From CAZVFX01 sp964626565 (GTDB lineage: Bacteria; Myxococcota_A; UBA9042; CAIXZC01), in contig CAZVFX010000011.1 of the NCBI GenBank assembly GCA_964626565.1, positions 1 to 64,000 on the forward strand: 64,000 nucleotides of DNA, given 5' to 3'. A model generated the notes under the pieces. It made no database searches. It saw nothing but the letters and a program-made list of their open reading frames with translations, and was not told the DNA's origin. A program made the translations under genes and the position numbers. Numbering within the stretch: the stretch's first letter is position 1; the number at the start of each line of letters is the position of its first letter. Shown piece after piece: positions 45,193 through 52,998 of this stretch.

Positions 45193-47352
45193 ATGCGAAC
45201 CATGGGACCGTTGGTGTTGGTACTCGTTGCCTCACTTCTCTGGGCATGCGCTTCGAGCATGGAGGAACAATTGGTCGCGCCGCCGGAGTCCCCCGCTTCC
45301 GGCTCCGAGCCGGAGGCAACTGGAGACAATCCGGCATCACCCGCGGACCCCGCCGAGGAATCTGATGAAGGCCCGGGATTCCAGGTGGAAGGTGGAGAGA
45401 TCGTTTTGCCTCCGGATGAAGGTGGAGGATGGGCGGAAGGTGCGGATCTTCCTTCCATATCGTTCGACTCCCCCGGCGACGTAACCACCAACCCGGTAAT
45501 CCTCTCTGTTCAGGGCGGAGGCCCGGTGTACAAGGTGAAGTACTTCTCGGACGGGTACCTGCTGGGCACCGCGTACAACCCGCAGGACGGTTTCCGGGTT
45601 GCGTACAACTTCAGCCAGGGCGGGGAGCGGGTTCTAAAGGCACAGGCGTACCTGGAGAACGGCAACCAGGTTGCAGCCGCGGTGCACACCACTTACGTCC
45701 TGACAGAGGGTGAGATGGCTTTTGTCTCACCCGGTGCGGACTCTTTCAACCCTGCCACCCTGATGGTGGCCTTCGACGGCCCCATCGAGCGCGTAGACTA
45801 TTACGTTAACGGCTCTTTCGCCGGCGAGGGCGACACCGACTGGGACGGCTTCCCCCTGTCCTACTCCTTCCCCCACATCGGCCAGCATTTCCTCGAGGCC
45901 CGGGGGTTCGGCGCCCAGGACGAGTTGGTCGCCAGCGCCACCGCCAAGACAGTATCCTGGGAGCAGCCCACCCTGACCTTCATCTCTCCGGCCAACATCA
46001 GCCTGAACCCGGTAGCCCTGGCGGTGAGCGTGAAAGGCCCCATCGCCAGGGTCCGCTATTACGGGGACGGTGCCTACCTGGGCCAGAGCGAGACGTCCGC
46101 CGGGGGATTTCCCGTGGCCACATCCGCGCTGACGCCCGGCGGCTACCGCAACCTCGAGGCTCGGGGCTACGATTCCAATGACAACGAGGTGGTTACGGCG
46201 ACCAAGAAGTTCTACCTGGCCGGGGTCCCGAAGTTGAAATTCACCGCGCCGGGCTCGGCCTGCACCAACCCGGTGAAGATCTCCGTTGAATCGGCCTGGC
46301 CCATAGAGGAGGTCAACTATTATGCGGAGGGCACGTTCCTGGGCACCAGTAAGCAGGCAACCAACGGGTTCAAGATCGAGTACACCTTTCAGAATACCGG
46401 CCAACGCCAGCTTGAGGCCCGGGGCTATTCGAAGTACGGCGACGTCCTCAACACGGCGACGCTGACGACTACGGTGAGTGAGCCTGCGCCCCAGGGTTGC
46501 CCCGCAGGGACAACCGCCGATTGCAACGGCTACTGCGCCAACTCGGAATGGCTGGACGACAGCATCTGCGACAACGGGGTCAGCCACGAGGCGGACTATC
46601 ACTGCCCACAGTTCGATTTCGACGGCGGGGACTGCGATGGCCCAGCCTGTCCCGGGGGCAAGACCGCTGACTGCAACGGGTATTGCGCCAAATCGGAGTG
46701 GCTGGACGACGGCTACTGCGACAACGGAGAGAACTACCAGGCGGACTACTACTGCGAACAGTTCTCGTTCGACGGCGGTGACTGCGACCCGACTGAGCCG
46801 GGTCCCGGCCCGAACCCGGGCGGTGTGCCCGACGTGCCCTACTTCTACCAGTACGCAAACAGCCTGTACCCGGGGTCGAGCTGCCAGAACACTGCGCTGG
46901 CCATGCTGCTGAATTACTACGGCTGGAACGGCACCCCCGACACCATCACTTCAGCCTGGGGGAAGAACCACGCCCAGACCCCTTCCGGCCTGGCCCAGAT
47001 CTTCAATTCCTACGCCGAGTCAGCGGGCATTTCGGAACGTTTGAAGGCCCACACCGACGGCACCATCGGCGAGATGCAGGCGATGCTGGCCCAGGGCAAG
47101 CCGGTGATAGTCCACGGATACTTCACCACCGCCGGCCACGTGATGGTCACCCTCGGCTATGACGGGTCACACTACACGGCTAACGACCCCGCGGGTAAGT
47201 GGAACCAGCAGTTCAAGGGAGGCTACCCCTACGGCTGGAACACCACAATCGGCGACCACATAAAATACGGCAAGAGCGCCTATGAGCTCGCGCTCGCATC
47301 TCTCAACGGCTCCAACTACGCGCCGCTGTGGTACCACGAGGTACTGGACTAG
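45193..47352 (+). CDS. Lipoprotein with Ig-like repeats, LNR-like modules and C39-like protease domain
   Basis: A protein of 719 residues, lipobox LLWACA. After an acidic linker come about four beta-sandwich repeats of 90-100 residues, each with a core like PIERVDYYVNGSFAGEGDTD ending in LEARG. Two Notch/LNR-like modules follow (ADCNGYCANSEWLDDSICDN; DFDGGDC). The last 190 residues are a papain-like C39_2 domain: PYFYQYANSLYPGSSCQNTA with nucleophile Cys564, GHVMVTLGYDG with His and TANDPAGKW with Asp. Likely a cell-surface cysteine peptidase or amidase. It opens a putative three-gene unit driven by promoter A; the next gene begins 25 bp downstream. Confidence 0.82.
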   Translation: MRTMGPLVLVLVASLLWACASSMEEQLVAPPESPASGSEPEATGDNPASPADPAEESDEGPGFQVEGGEIVLPPDEGGGWAEGADLPSISFDSPGDVTTNPVILSVQGGGPVYKVKYFSDGYLLGTAYNPQDGFRVAYNFSQGGERVLKAQAYLENGNQVAAAVHTTYVLTEGEMAFVSPGADSFNPATLMVAFDGPIERVDYYVNGSFAGEGDTDWDGFPLSYSFPHIGQHFLEARGFGAQDELVASATAKTVSWEQPTLTFISPANISLNPVALAVSVKGPIARVRYYGDGAYLGQSETSAGGFPVATSALTPGGYRNLEARGYDSNDNEVVTATKKFYLAGVPKLKFTAPGSACTNPVKISVESAWPIEEVNYYAEGTFLGTSKQATNGFKIEYTFQNTGQRQLEARGYSKYGDVLNTATLTTTVSEPAPQGCPAGTTADCNGYCANSEWLDDSICDNGVSHEADYHCPQFDFDGGDCDGPACPGGKTADCNGYCAKSEWLDDGYCDNGENYQADYYCEQFSFDGGDCDPTEPGPGPNPGGVPDVPYFYQYANSLYPGSSCQNTALAMLLNYYGWNGTPDTITSAWGKNHAQTPSGLAQIFNSYAESAGISERLKAHTDGTIGEMQAMLAQGKPVIVHGYFTTAGHVMVTLGYDGSHYTANDPAGKWNQQFKGGYPYGWNTTIGDHIKYGKSAYELALASLNGSNYAPLWYHEVLD

Positions 47353-47377
47353 CCCCACTGGACATGGAAGGTACGAA

Positions 47378-48925
47378 ATGAGAGTTCAACGACTTGTGCT
47401 GTTCAATTGCTTCTGCTTCGTCCTGCTCTGCCTCGGTTGCGGCGAGGAGGGCTCCTCCGGCCCGGAACCGGGAGAAGTCGAGTTCCTCAACCCCGGCAAG
47501 GCGGATGAAGCCACCGGCAACGATGCCGACACTTCCACCTCCCCCAGCACCGACGGCTTCACCCTCCCCTTCTTCGACGACAGCCACGACGAAAACAACG
47601 GGGACGGGGGGCCCGAAACCGCAGGGGACGGGGGGGCCGAAACGGCAGGGGACGGAGGGCCCGAAACGGCAGGGGACGGAGGGCCCGAAACGGCAGGGGA
47701 CGGAGGGTCCGAAACGGCAGGGGACGGAGGGTCCGAAATCTCCGCGGAGAACCCCTACCCCGTCCCCGTTCTATCGGAAGAGCCTTCGCCCCAATGCGCC
47801 GCGGCGGCGGCCGATCCGTGGTACTTCCAGTACCTGGACAACCTGTGCAACGAAAAGGTGCAGCCTTCGGCGCAGGACCGGGACCGGGCGTGCCCGGTGG
47901 CGGACGAAAGTCCCTTCGCCACCTTGCAGGACGGCAGCGTGGTCCAGTATTTTAACTCCAACACCACCCCCGCTGTTGACGGCGATGCCCTGGCGGGCTT
48001 GCTGCCCCAGGGCATGCGCATGATCGTAATTCTCATCAAGCGCGTCGACGGAGTCCCCCACTACCGGTATATCAGCAACGGAACTCACGATATTCCGATG
48101 CAGCCGTGGAGCACCACCAAATTCCTGGCCGCGGCCAACGCGGCGGCGTTCCTGCGGATCGAGAGCAACTACCAGGTGGGGCTCACCGCCAACGTGTCGG
48201 GCATCCCCCTGGGTGATCTTGTGACCAGCGTGCACAACTACGATAGCAGCCCATATGCTTCCAACTCCCTGGGCGCCTACTTCCACGATATCGGCGGGAG
48301 AGACCGGGCCAACGACATGATTCACGAGGGGTGGCTGTACCGCCCGGCCAACGAGACCTTCGGCGGCAACTACGGTTCTGCTCCGCCGGCACTTGGATAC
48401 ACCTATTCGGAGCCGGGTGGAGCCACAGTCACGCTCCAGCCGGACCTGAGTTCCGGATACAGCAACCACCTTTCAATGTTCACCCTGGCCGAGGCGCTGA
48501 AACGCCTGGTGCTTCATATTGAGGAGCCTGAGCAACGCCTGCCGGGCATTCAGTGGAAGGACATCCGGGTGCTGCTGTTCGGCGCGGAGAACTCGGCGAA
48601 ATACGGGGTCTGGGGCGGGATGACTGCGGACACTGCCATCTATGTCCAGGCGGGGCACGATATCGACTACATCGAGCAGCGCAGTCACGGGCAGTGGACC
48701 ATCTTCTCCAAGTTGGGCCTGGGCAGCCAGGGCCAGTTCATGAACGTCGGGTACGCGTGCTGGCCGGTGCTGGACGGAAACGACGACCCGGTCCCCGGCT
48801 GGGGAAGGGAGTTCGTCATTGCCGCGCACCTGGACCAAGGCGGCGCGAATTGGGATGAGCGGGATCGGCTGATGGCCCAGGCCTACCGCAAGGTGATCTT
48901 GAGGATAGTTGACGGCCGCCTGTAG
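47378..48925 (+). CDS. Lipoprotein with SxxK serine-hydrolase-like domain
   Basis: A protein of 515 residues, lipobox LLCLGC. An acidic linker contains an octapeptide GDGGPETA repeated about six times (residues near 75-120). The C-terminal domain has QPWSTTKFLAAANAAAFL, with Ser245 and Lys248 in the SxxK arrangement of class A beta-lactamases and penicillin-binding proteins, plus HNYDSSPYASNSLGAYFHDI, an SxN-like area. No clear KTG triad was found, so hydrolase identity is tentative. ATG at 47378 has GGAAGG upstream. It is the second gene of the promoter A unit. Confidence 0.72.
   Translation: MRVQRLVLFNCFCFVLLCLGCGEEGSSGPEPGEVEFLNPGKADEATGNDADTSTSPSTDGFTLPFFDDSHDENNGDGGPETAGDGGAETAGDGGPETAGDGGPETAGDGGSETAGDGGSEISAENPYPVPVLSEEPSPQCAAAAADPWYFQYLDNLCNEKVQPSAQDRDRACPVADESPFATLQDGSVVQYFNSNTTPAVDGDALAGLLPQGMRMIVILIKRVDGVPHYRYISNGTHDIPMQPWSTTKFLAAANAAAFLRIESNYQVGLTANVSGIPLGDLVTSVHNYDSSPYASNSLGAYFHDIGGRDRANDMIHEGWLYRPANETFGGNYGSAPPALGYTYSEPGGATVTLQPDLSSGYSNHLSMFTLAEALKRLVLHIEEPEQRLPGIQWKDIRVLLFGAENSAKYGVWGGMTADTAIYVQAGHDIDYIEQRSHGQWTIFSKLGLGSQGQFMNVGYACWPVLDGNDDPVPGWGREFVIAAHLDQGGANWDERDRLMAQAYRKVILRIVDGRL
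47601..47744 (+). repeat. 24-bp tandem repeat (five full copies plus one partial)
   Basis: Units start at 47601, 47625, 47649, 47673, 47697 and 47721. Copies three and four are identical; the others differ at one or a few positions, and the last diverges at its 3' end. The unit encodes G-D-G-G-(P/A/S)-E-T-A. The period is a multiple of three, so copy-number change keeps the frame and only alters linker length. Confidence 0.9.
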
Positions 48926-48975
48926 TTTTGGGCGGCAAACCTATACCGAACACAAATACAGAGAGGAGATGCATC

Positions 48976-49782
48976 ATGAGAACACGCATTGCGGCCGTGT
49001 GTATCAGCGCCTGCCTCGGACTGTCCCTGCTTCCCGCGCTCGGATGCGAGGGCGCGGATGCGGGCAACGCTGACACCGAGGAACTTGGCTACCCGGACAT
49101 GACTGAGGCGGCCCAGCCGGACTCGACGTCCTCACCGGACGAAGCTTCCTCACCGGAGGCAGGAATCCCGGATGCGGACCCTCCCCTGGACATCATGGCC
49201 GAGATTGCGCCGCCGGCACCCGCTTCGGTGGCGCCGAAGCTGGCGCTCTTTCTGGAAGGGCGCTTCGATTCCACCGGGCAGGCTGCGGAGAACTTCGCCT
49301 ATTTCGAGGTGCAACTGTGCGCGTGCCGGGTGCAGGCGCCGAAGTTGGGTGAGTACGTTTTGTATGTAGAGCAGGCTATGATGAGTGCCCTCGGCCAGCC
49401 CTACCGGCAGCGCATCTACGTGGTTGAGGCGCTGGAACCGGCGGAAGTGGCTGCAGTTTCCCGCGTCTTCTCGCTCAAGGACCCCGGCCAGTTCACTGGC
49501 TTGTGTGAAACGGGGTTGGAGAAGGCAGTGACCCCTTCCATGGTTGAGGAACGCAAAGGTTGTGAGGTGCTGGTGGAATGGCAAGACGGAGCCTTCCTCG
49601 GCGGCACAGCCGGTCAGAACTGCGCCAGCTCCCTCAACGGCGCCCAGTACGCCACCAGCCAGGTAGAGATCACCAAGAACCGGATTACATCATGGGATCA
49701 GGGCTTCAACGCCCAGGGCGTGCAGGTGTGGGGCGCAGAAGCCGGCCCGTACGTCTTCGATCGGAAGACCGCTATTCGGTAG
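48976..49782 (+). CDS. CpcT/CpeT-family lipoprotein
   Basis: A protein of 268 residues with signal peptide and a possible lipobox (LPALGC), then a linker to about residue 85. The domain matches CpcT/CpeT phycobilin lyases: LALFLEGRFDSTGQA, YVEQAMMSALGQPYRQRIYV, CEVLVEWQDGAFLGG, NCASSLNGAQYATSQVEIT and ITSWDQGFNAQGVQVWGAE. In cyanobacteria these attach bilins to phycobiliproteins. This organism shows no sign of phycobilisomes and the protein is exported, so it may bind a bilin, haem breakdown product or other hydrophobic ligand (inference). Third gene of the promoter A unit. Confidence 0.85.
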   Translation: MRTRIAAVCISACLGLSLLPALGCEGADAGNADTEELGYPDMTEAAQPDSTSSPDEASSPEAGIPDADPPLDIMAEIAPPAPASVAPKLALFLEGRFDSTGQAAENFAYFEVQLCACRVQAPKLGEYVLYVEQAMMSALGQPYRQRIYVVEALEPAEVAAVSRVFSLKDPGQFTGLCETGLEKAVTPSMVEERKGCEVLVEWQDGAFLGGTAGQNCASSLNGAQYATSQVEITKNRITSWDQGFNAQGVQVWGAEAGPYVFDRKTAIR

Positions 49783-50441
49783 GCCCGTCCACAGATCGCT
49801 CCGCCGTCGCGCTCGTCACCGTTCGCTACCCAGACCGGTGACCGAGGACCCGACATCATCTTCAGGCACAGTCCGTCTTCGAGGCGCGGGCACGAGCTCA
49901 GTCATTGGTCGGGGTAATGCATGGTGCCGGATGCGGAGGTAGGAGCGGTATGCAGAGTCGACCCCAGGGTGTGCCTGTGGGTCGCCGCATTTATGCAGTG
50001 GGAAAGGCGCCATTGTGCCGCCCACCGTCCCTTTATCTTGGCTTCCCGAGCCAAGGTGCCTTCGAGTCGCTAGTTGCCTATGCGGAGCGTGGTGGCTTCG
50101 GGTCTGGGTGGCCGCGGACCACCCCTACGTGTGATCCGGTGTGGTGTCTTCGAGACGGCGCGGTATCACATGGTGGTTTGTGCCTTCGGGTTTCCCGTTT
50201 CCGAGCACCATGTTCCGGTTATCACGAAGCCGGAAGGAACGGACTCCATGGAACACCCGCGCGTGTCGAAGGCTATGGTTACCGACCCCTACCGGGCAAC
50301 CGTCTTCACCAGCGAGCGGGGGTCCAAAAGTGAGAGGTAAAGGCTGGGGAGGAGGTAATCAGAGAAGATGGTTTCAGGCGAGTTCAGGCCGTCTCATTGA
50401 AGGACCCCCGCTCCGGTAGACTGTGTGGGCCGGGCCGCAGT
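49783..50441. other. 659-bp intergenic region rich in inverted repeats, possible structured RNA
   Basis: No convincing gene was found; open frames on the + strand lack family features and good ribosome sites. Strong dyads cluster from 50037: CTTGGCT/AGCCAAG (50037-50043, 50049-50055); GGGTGG/CCACCC (50106-50111, 50119-50124); TGTGATCCG with CGG-T-ATCACA (50130-50138, 50161-50170) around GTCT/AGAC (50146-50149, 50153-50156); CATGGTG/CACCATG (50169-50175, 50206-50212) around CGGG/CCCG; TTCCGG/CCGGAA (50213-50218, 50230-50235). A perfect 12-bp pair lies at 50314-50325 and 50402-50413. UUCG-like loops recur. The flanking genes converge here. Confidence 0.4.
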
Positions 50442-52076
50442 TCAGCGACTCAGCCGCGCATACGGTGCCGAGGCAAGGAATGCGTCACCGACGAGGTAGC
50501 CCGCGCCGCCGGCGGCCCAGCCTACCTTCGGGATACGATTACCGGCGCTGACACTCAACGCATCTACTGCGTCCAGCGAGAGGCTGTTTACCCCGAGAGC
50601 TTCGAGGCTTGCCAGTTCCCCTTCCTGGGACTTACCGTCGCTGTTCGCGTCCTTCCAAACCAGCAGGCGGTCGAAACCGGGGTCCCGGGGGGTGACGAAG
50701 CCGTCCATGTCTGCGTCCAGCGTGCTCAGGTGGTGGAAGCCGTCTGCGAAGGTGCGATCGACGTTTCCGAACAGCTCCAGGCCGTTGTCGATGCGGCCGT
50801 TGTGGTTGCGATCCAAAACGATGAACCCGTCGTCGGGCGCTACCCAGGCCACCGCCTGCTCACCCGTGCCGTACAAGTCGAAATTGACTCCCCGGTGGAT
50901 AGGCATCAGTTCCAGGCCGTCGCCGTCGAGGTCGATGACCAGCGGATCGGACACGTTGCACGGGATCACCTGGAACACCTTGACTGAAGCGACGCTGAAC
51001 TCATCCTCGATACCCTTCTTGATGGCTTTGACATAATCGATCTCCGCCAGGGCATACTGTTGCTTCCCTTCCAGGGTGGGCGCTTCGTAACCCTCGCACA
51101 GCGGCTGCTGCTGCGCCTTGAGTTCTATGGTCGCAAGTGCGTCAGCCTTGGCGGGGCCGAGCATGGACACGTCCGCGTTGCACACTACGATGGGCTGAGA
51201 CATCACCGGGTAGTCAGCCGTATAGCCGTTGGCCGCAAGCCAGGCGTTGAACTTCTGTGCGAAGTGCTGGCGACCGATGAGCTGCCCTTTCTCGAACGAG
51301 CTCTCTTTCGGCGTGGGTTTCGCGTTGCAGATCTCTTTCTGCTTCATGTCGAACTTCACTTTCACCCGCTCTTCTTCCACCCCGCTGATGGTGCCCTGCT
51401 CGTACCAGAAGTGCGCTTCTTCAAGGTGCGTCGAGGCCTGCACGTGCTCCGGCAGGTCGTACTGATCGATGATCTGAGTCAGCTCGGAATAGACCTCTAC
51501 CTTGGCCACGTCCGCGAGGTAATCGCAGGTGTCCCCCGAGGGCTCAAAACCGTTGTCGTAGTACTTGGCAAACGGGCAGGGCTCAGGCGGCTCCTCCAGG
51601 CCGGCGTATCCACCGGCGACCTCCTGCTCGTAGTCGAAGGCCAGCCCCTTGGTTTGCAGCGCGATGGATACCGACTCCAGATAGTGGAGGCGGCCCACGT
51701 CGAGACCAAAGTCGATGGAATCCCTCATTACCTCGACCTTCTCGAGCTCCTGCGGGGTCAGATCATTGACCGTGATTCCAGCGGGTCCGGGAGGAGTCTT
51801 TCCTTCGGCCGGATCGGGCAGGACCACCTTGGCCGGAATCCCGTAGTCGTACCTGGCCGGCTCCGGGTTGACGAAGCTCTCTTCCGGGTCCACCACGGGA
51901 ATCACCTCCGTCTGCTCCTCCCCCGGCTCAGCGACCGGTTCTCCCGGGTCCTCCCACGGATATGTAGCCTCCTGACAGTAAGCCCCGGTGCACTCGTCAG
52001 TTTCGACGTCGGCGCAACCTGACATTAGCGCCAGGACCCCCACCACAGCGAGAATCAAGACCGTTGCGTGTTTCAT
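50442..52076 (-). CDS. Lipoprotein with C-terminal EF-hand/RTX-associated calcium domain
   Basis: A protein of 544 residues starting MKHATVLILAVVGVLALMSGC (typical lipobox), then a Pro/Glu linker. The middle 250 residues are unrecognised, with a few Cys and predicted helices. The C-terminal domain is the Asp-rich calcium fold common at the ends of RTX-type secreted proteins: DPLVIDLDGDGLELMP, FIVLDRNHNGRIDNGLELFG, LSTLDADMDGFVTP and VWKDANSDGKSQEGEL. ATG at 52076 follows GGAGGG. Transcribed from promoter B, which is divergent from tetR. Confidence 0.8.
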   Translation of the reverse strand: MKHATVLILAVVGVLALMSGCADVETDECTGAYCQEATYPWEDPGEPVAEPGEEQTEVIPVVDPEESFVNPEPARYDYGIPAKVVLPDPAEGKTPPGPAGITVNDLTPQELEKVEVMRDSIDFGLDVGRLHYLESVSIALQTKGLAFDYEQEVAGGYAGLEEPPEPCPFAKYYDNGFEPSGDTCDYLADVAKVEVYSELTQIIDQYDLPEHVQASTHLEEAHFWYEQGTISGVEEERVKVKFDMKQKEICNAKPTPKESSFEKGQLIGRQHFAQKFNAWLAANGYTADYPVMSQPIVVCNADVSMLGPAKADALATIELKAQQQPLCEGYEAPTLEGKQQYALAEIDYVKAIKKGIEDEFSVASVKVFQVIPCNVSDPLVIDLDGDGLELMPIHRGVNFDLYGTGEQAVAWVAPDDGFIVLDRNHNGRIDNGLELFGNVDRTFADGFHHLSTLDADMDGFVTPRDPGFDRLLVWKDANSDGKSQEGELASLEALGVNSLSLDAVDALSVSAGNRIPKVGWAAGGAGYLVGDAFLASAPYARLSR

Positions 52077-52151
52077 GCTGTCCCTCCTTCCGTTGAAAAG
52101 AACGTTCCCGGGAGCCGGGCTTCCCAAAAAGGCAGCCCTTCCCCATCTTCA

Positions 52152-52205
52152 ATTCTAACGGGCGGTCGATTACTGTCAAGCTTAAATCAACCGACTGGCC
52201 GATAT
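52152..52205 (-). promoter_or_regulatory. TetR-regulon promoter B with two dyad sites
   Basis: On the minus strand, TTGACA (52174-52179), a 16-bp spacer and TAGAAT (52152-52157). The spacer carries AATCGACCG and CCCG forming a dyad with the -10. The second site, 52184-52205, has arms AAATCAACC and GGCCGATAT around four bases and starts 5 bp from the -35 edge. It shares the 254-bp divergent region with tetR. Confidence 0.8.
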
Positions 52206-52224
52206 ATTTATTTCTCGTCGAGGG

Positions 52225-52267
52225 CAACCTGCCGGGCGGTTGATTTATTGTGTTTTTGGTGTACACT
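52225..52267 (+). promoter_or_regulatory. tetR promoter with overlapping dyad
   Basis: TTGATT (52240-52245), a 16-bp spacer and TACACT (52262-52267). A dyad CAACC-N8-GGTTG (52225-52242) overlaps the -35, so the regulator could repress its own gene. The half-site GGTTGATTT is a variant of the GGTCGATTT half-site at the other promoters. Confidence 0.65.
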
Positions 52268-52330
52268 GGCCCCAACGCGGTTCTCGGTATATTTCCATAC
52301 TGCGGCCTGCGCAACAGGAGGTGAGGCAAG

Positions 52331-52972
52331 ATGAGTGCCGATAGGGAGAAGCGGTCGCCGGGGCGCCCGAAGGAACCGATAAAGCGAGAGACGCTGCTCG
52401 ACATTGCGCGGGGGGCGTTTGCCCAGTCAGGATTCGCCGGCGCGAGTATGAACAACATTGCAACCGAGGCGGGGCTGAGAAAATCCTCCTTGTTCCACCA
52501 CTTCGACAGCAAGAGCAAGCTGTACGGGGAGGTCGTGCTGAATATCGTGGCTGAGCTCGACAACATCATTCTAGACGCCGGCACCCTTCAGGGGAGCTAC
52601 CGGGAGCGGCTCGACCGCCTTAACTCCACGGTGGTGGACTACCTGGGCAGCCATCCCTGGTCTGCGTTGCTGGTGTTACGTGAGGCCCTTGATGAACAGT
52701 TGTTCATGGAGGAGGAGGGCATGGCCACGGTGGAGAGGGCGCTGGGCCGGCTGGCCGGTTTTCTGGCCGCGGGCATGAAGGACAATGTGTTTGCCAAGTC
52801 CGACCCGAGCCAGCTCGCGGTAAGTATCGTCGCTATCCACTTCCTGCACTTCGCTGCGTCGGGTGTCGTCACCCGTTTCTTGGGCGAGGAGGTATTTGAC
52901 CCGGCCTCTCTCAGCAAGCGAAACGAGATCCTGTGCGCACAGGTTCGCCGCCTCTGCGGCCTTCCCGACTGA
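52331..52972 (+). CDS. TetR-family transcriptional regulator
   Basis: A protein of 213 residues. The N-terminal HTH is typical: KRETLLDIARGAFAQSGFAG, ASMNNIATEAGLRKSSLFHH and FDSKSKLYGEVV. The ligand-binding part is helical with an acidic/hydrophobic core and no known subgroup motif. ATG follows AGGAGGTGA. It is divergent from the EF-hand lipoprotein, and the dyads in that space recur upstream of three more lipoprotein units within 17 kb, so it is the likely local repressor (inference from proximity and site symmetry). The inducer is unknown. Confidence 0.93.
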   Translation: MSADREKRSPGRPKEPIKRETLLDIARGAFAQSGFAGASMNNIATEAGLRKSSLFHHFDSKSKLYGEVVLNIVAELDNIILDAGTLQGSYRERLDRLNSTVVDYLGSHPWSALLVLREALDEQLFMEEEGMATVERALGRLAGFLAAGMKDNVFAKSDPSQLAVSIVAIHFLHFAASGVVTRFLGEEVFDPASLSKRNEILCAQVRRLCGLPD

Positions 52973-52998
52973 TTTCTCCCCCCTCTTTCTACTTTCTT

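Noticed and set aside
49905..50333. Possible protein gene in the 49783-50441 gap
   Set aside because: Arg/Gly/Pro-heavy translation in three overlapping frames, no good start site, no family similarity, and the DNA is dominated by inverted repeats.
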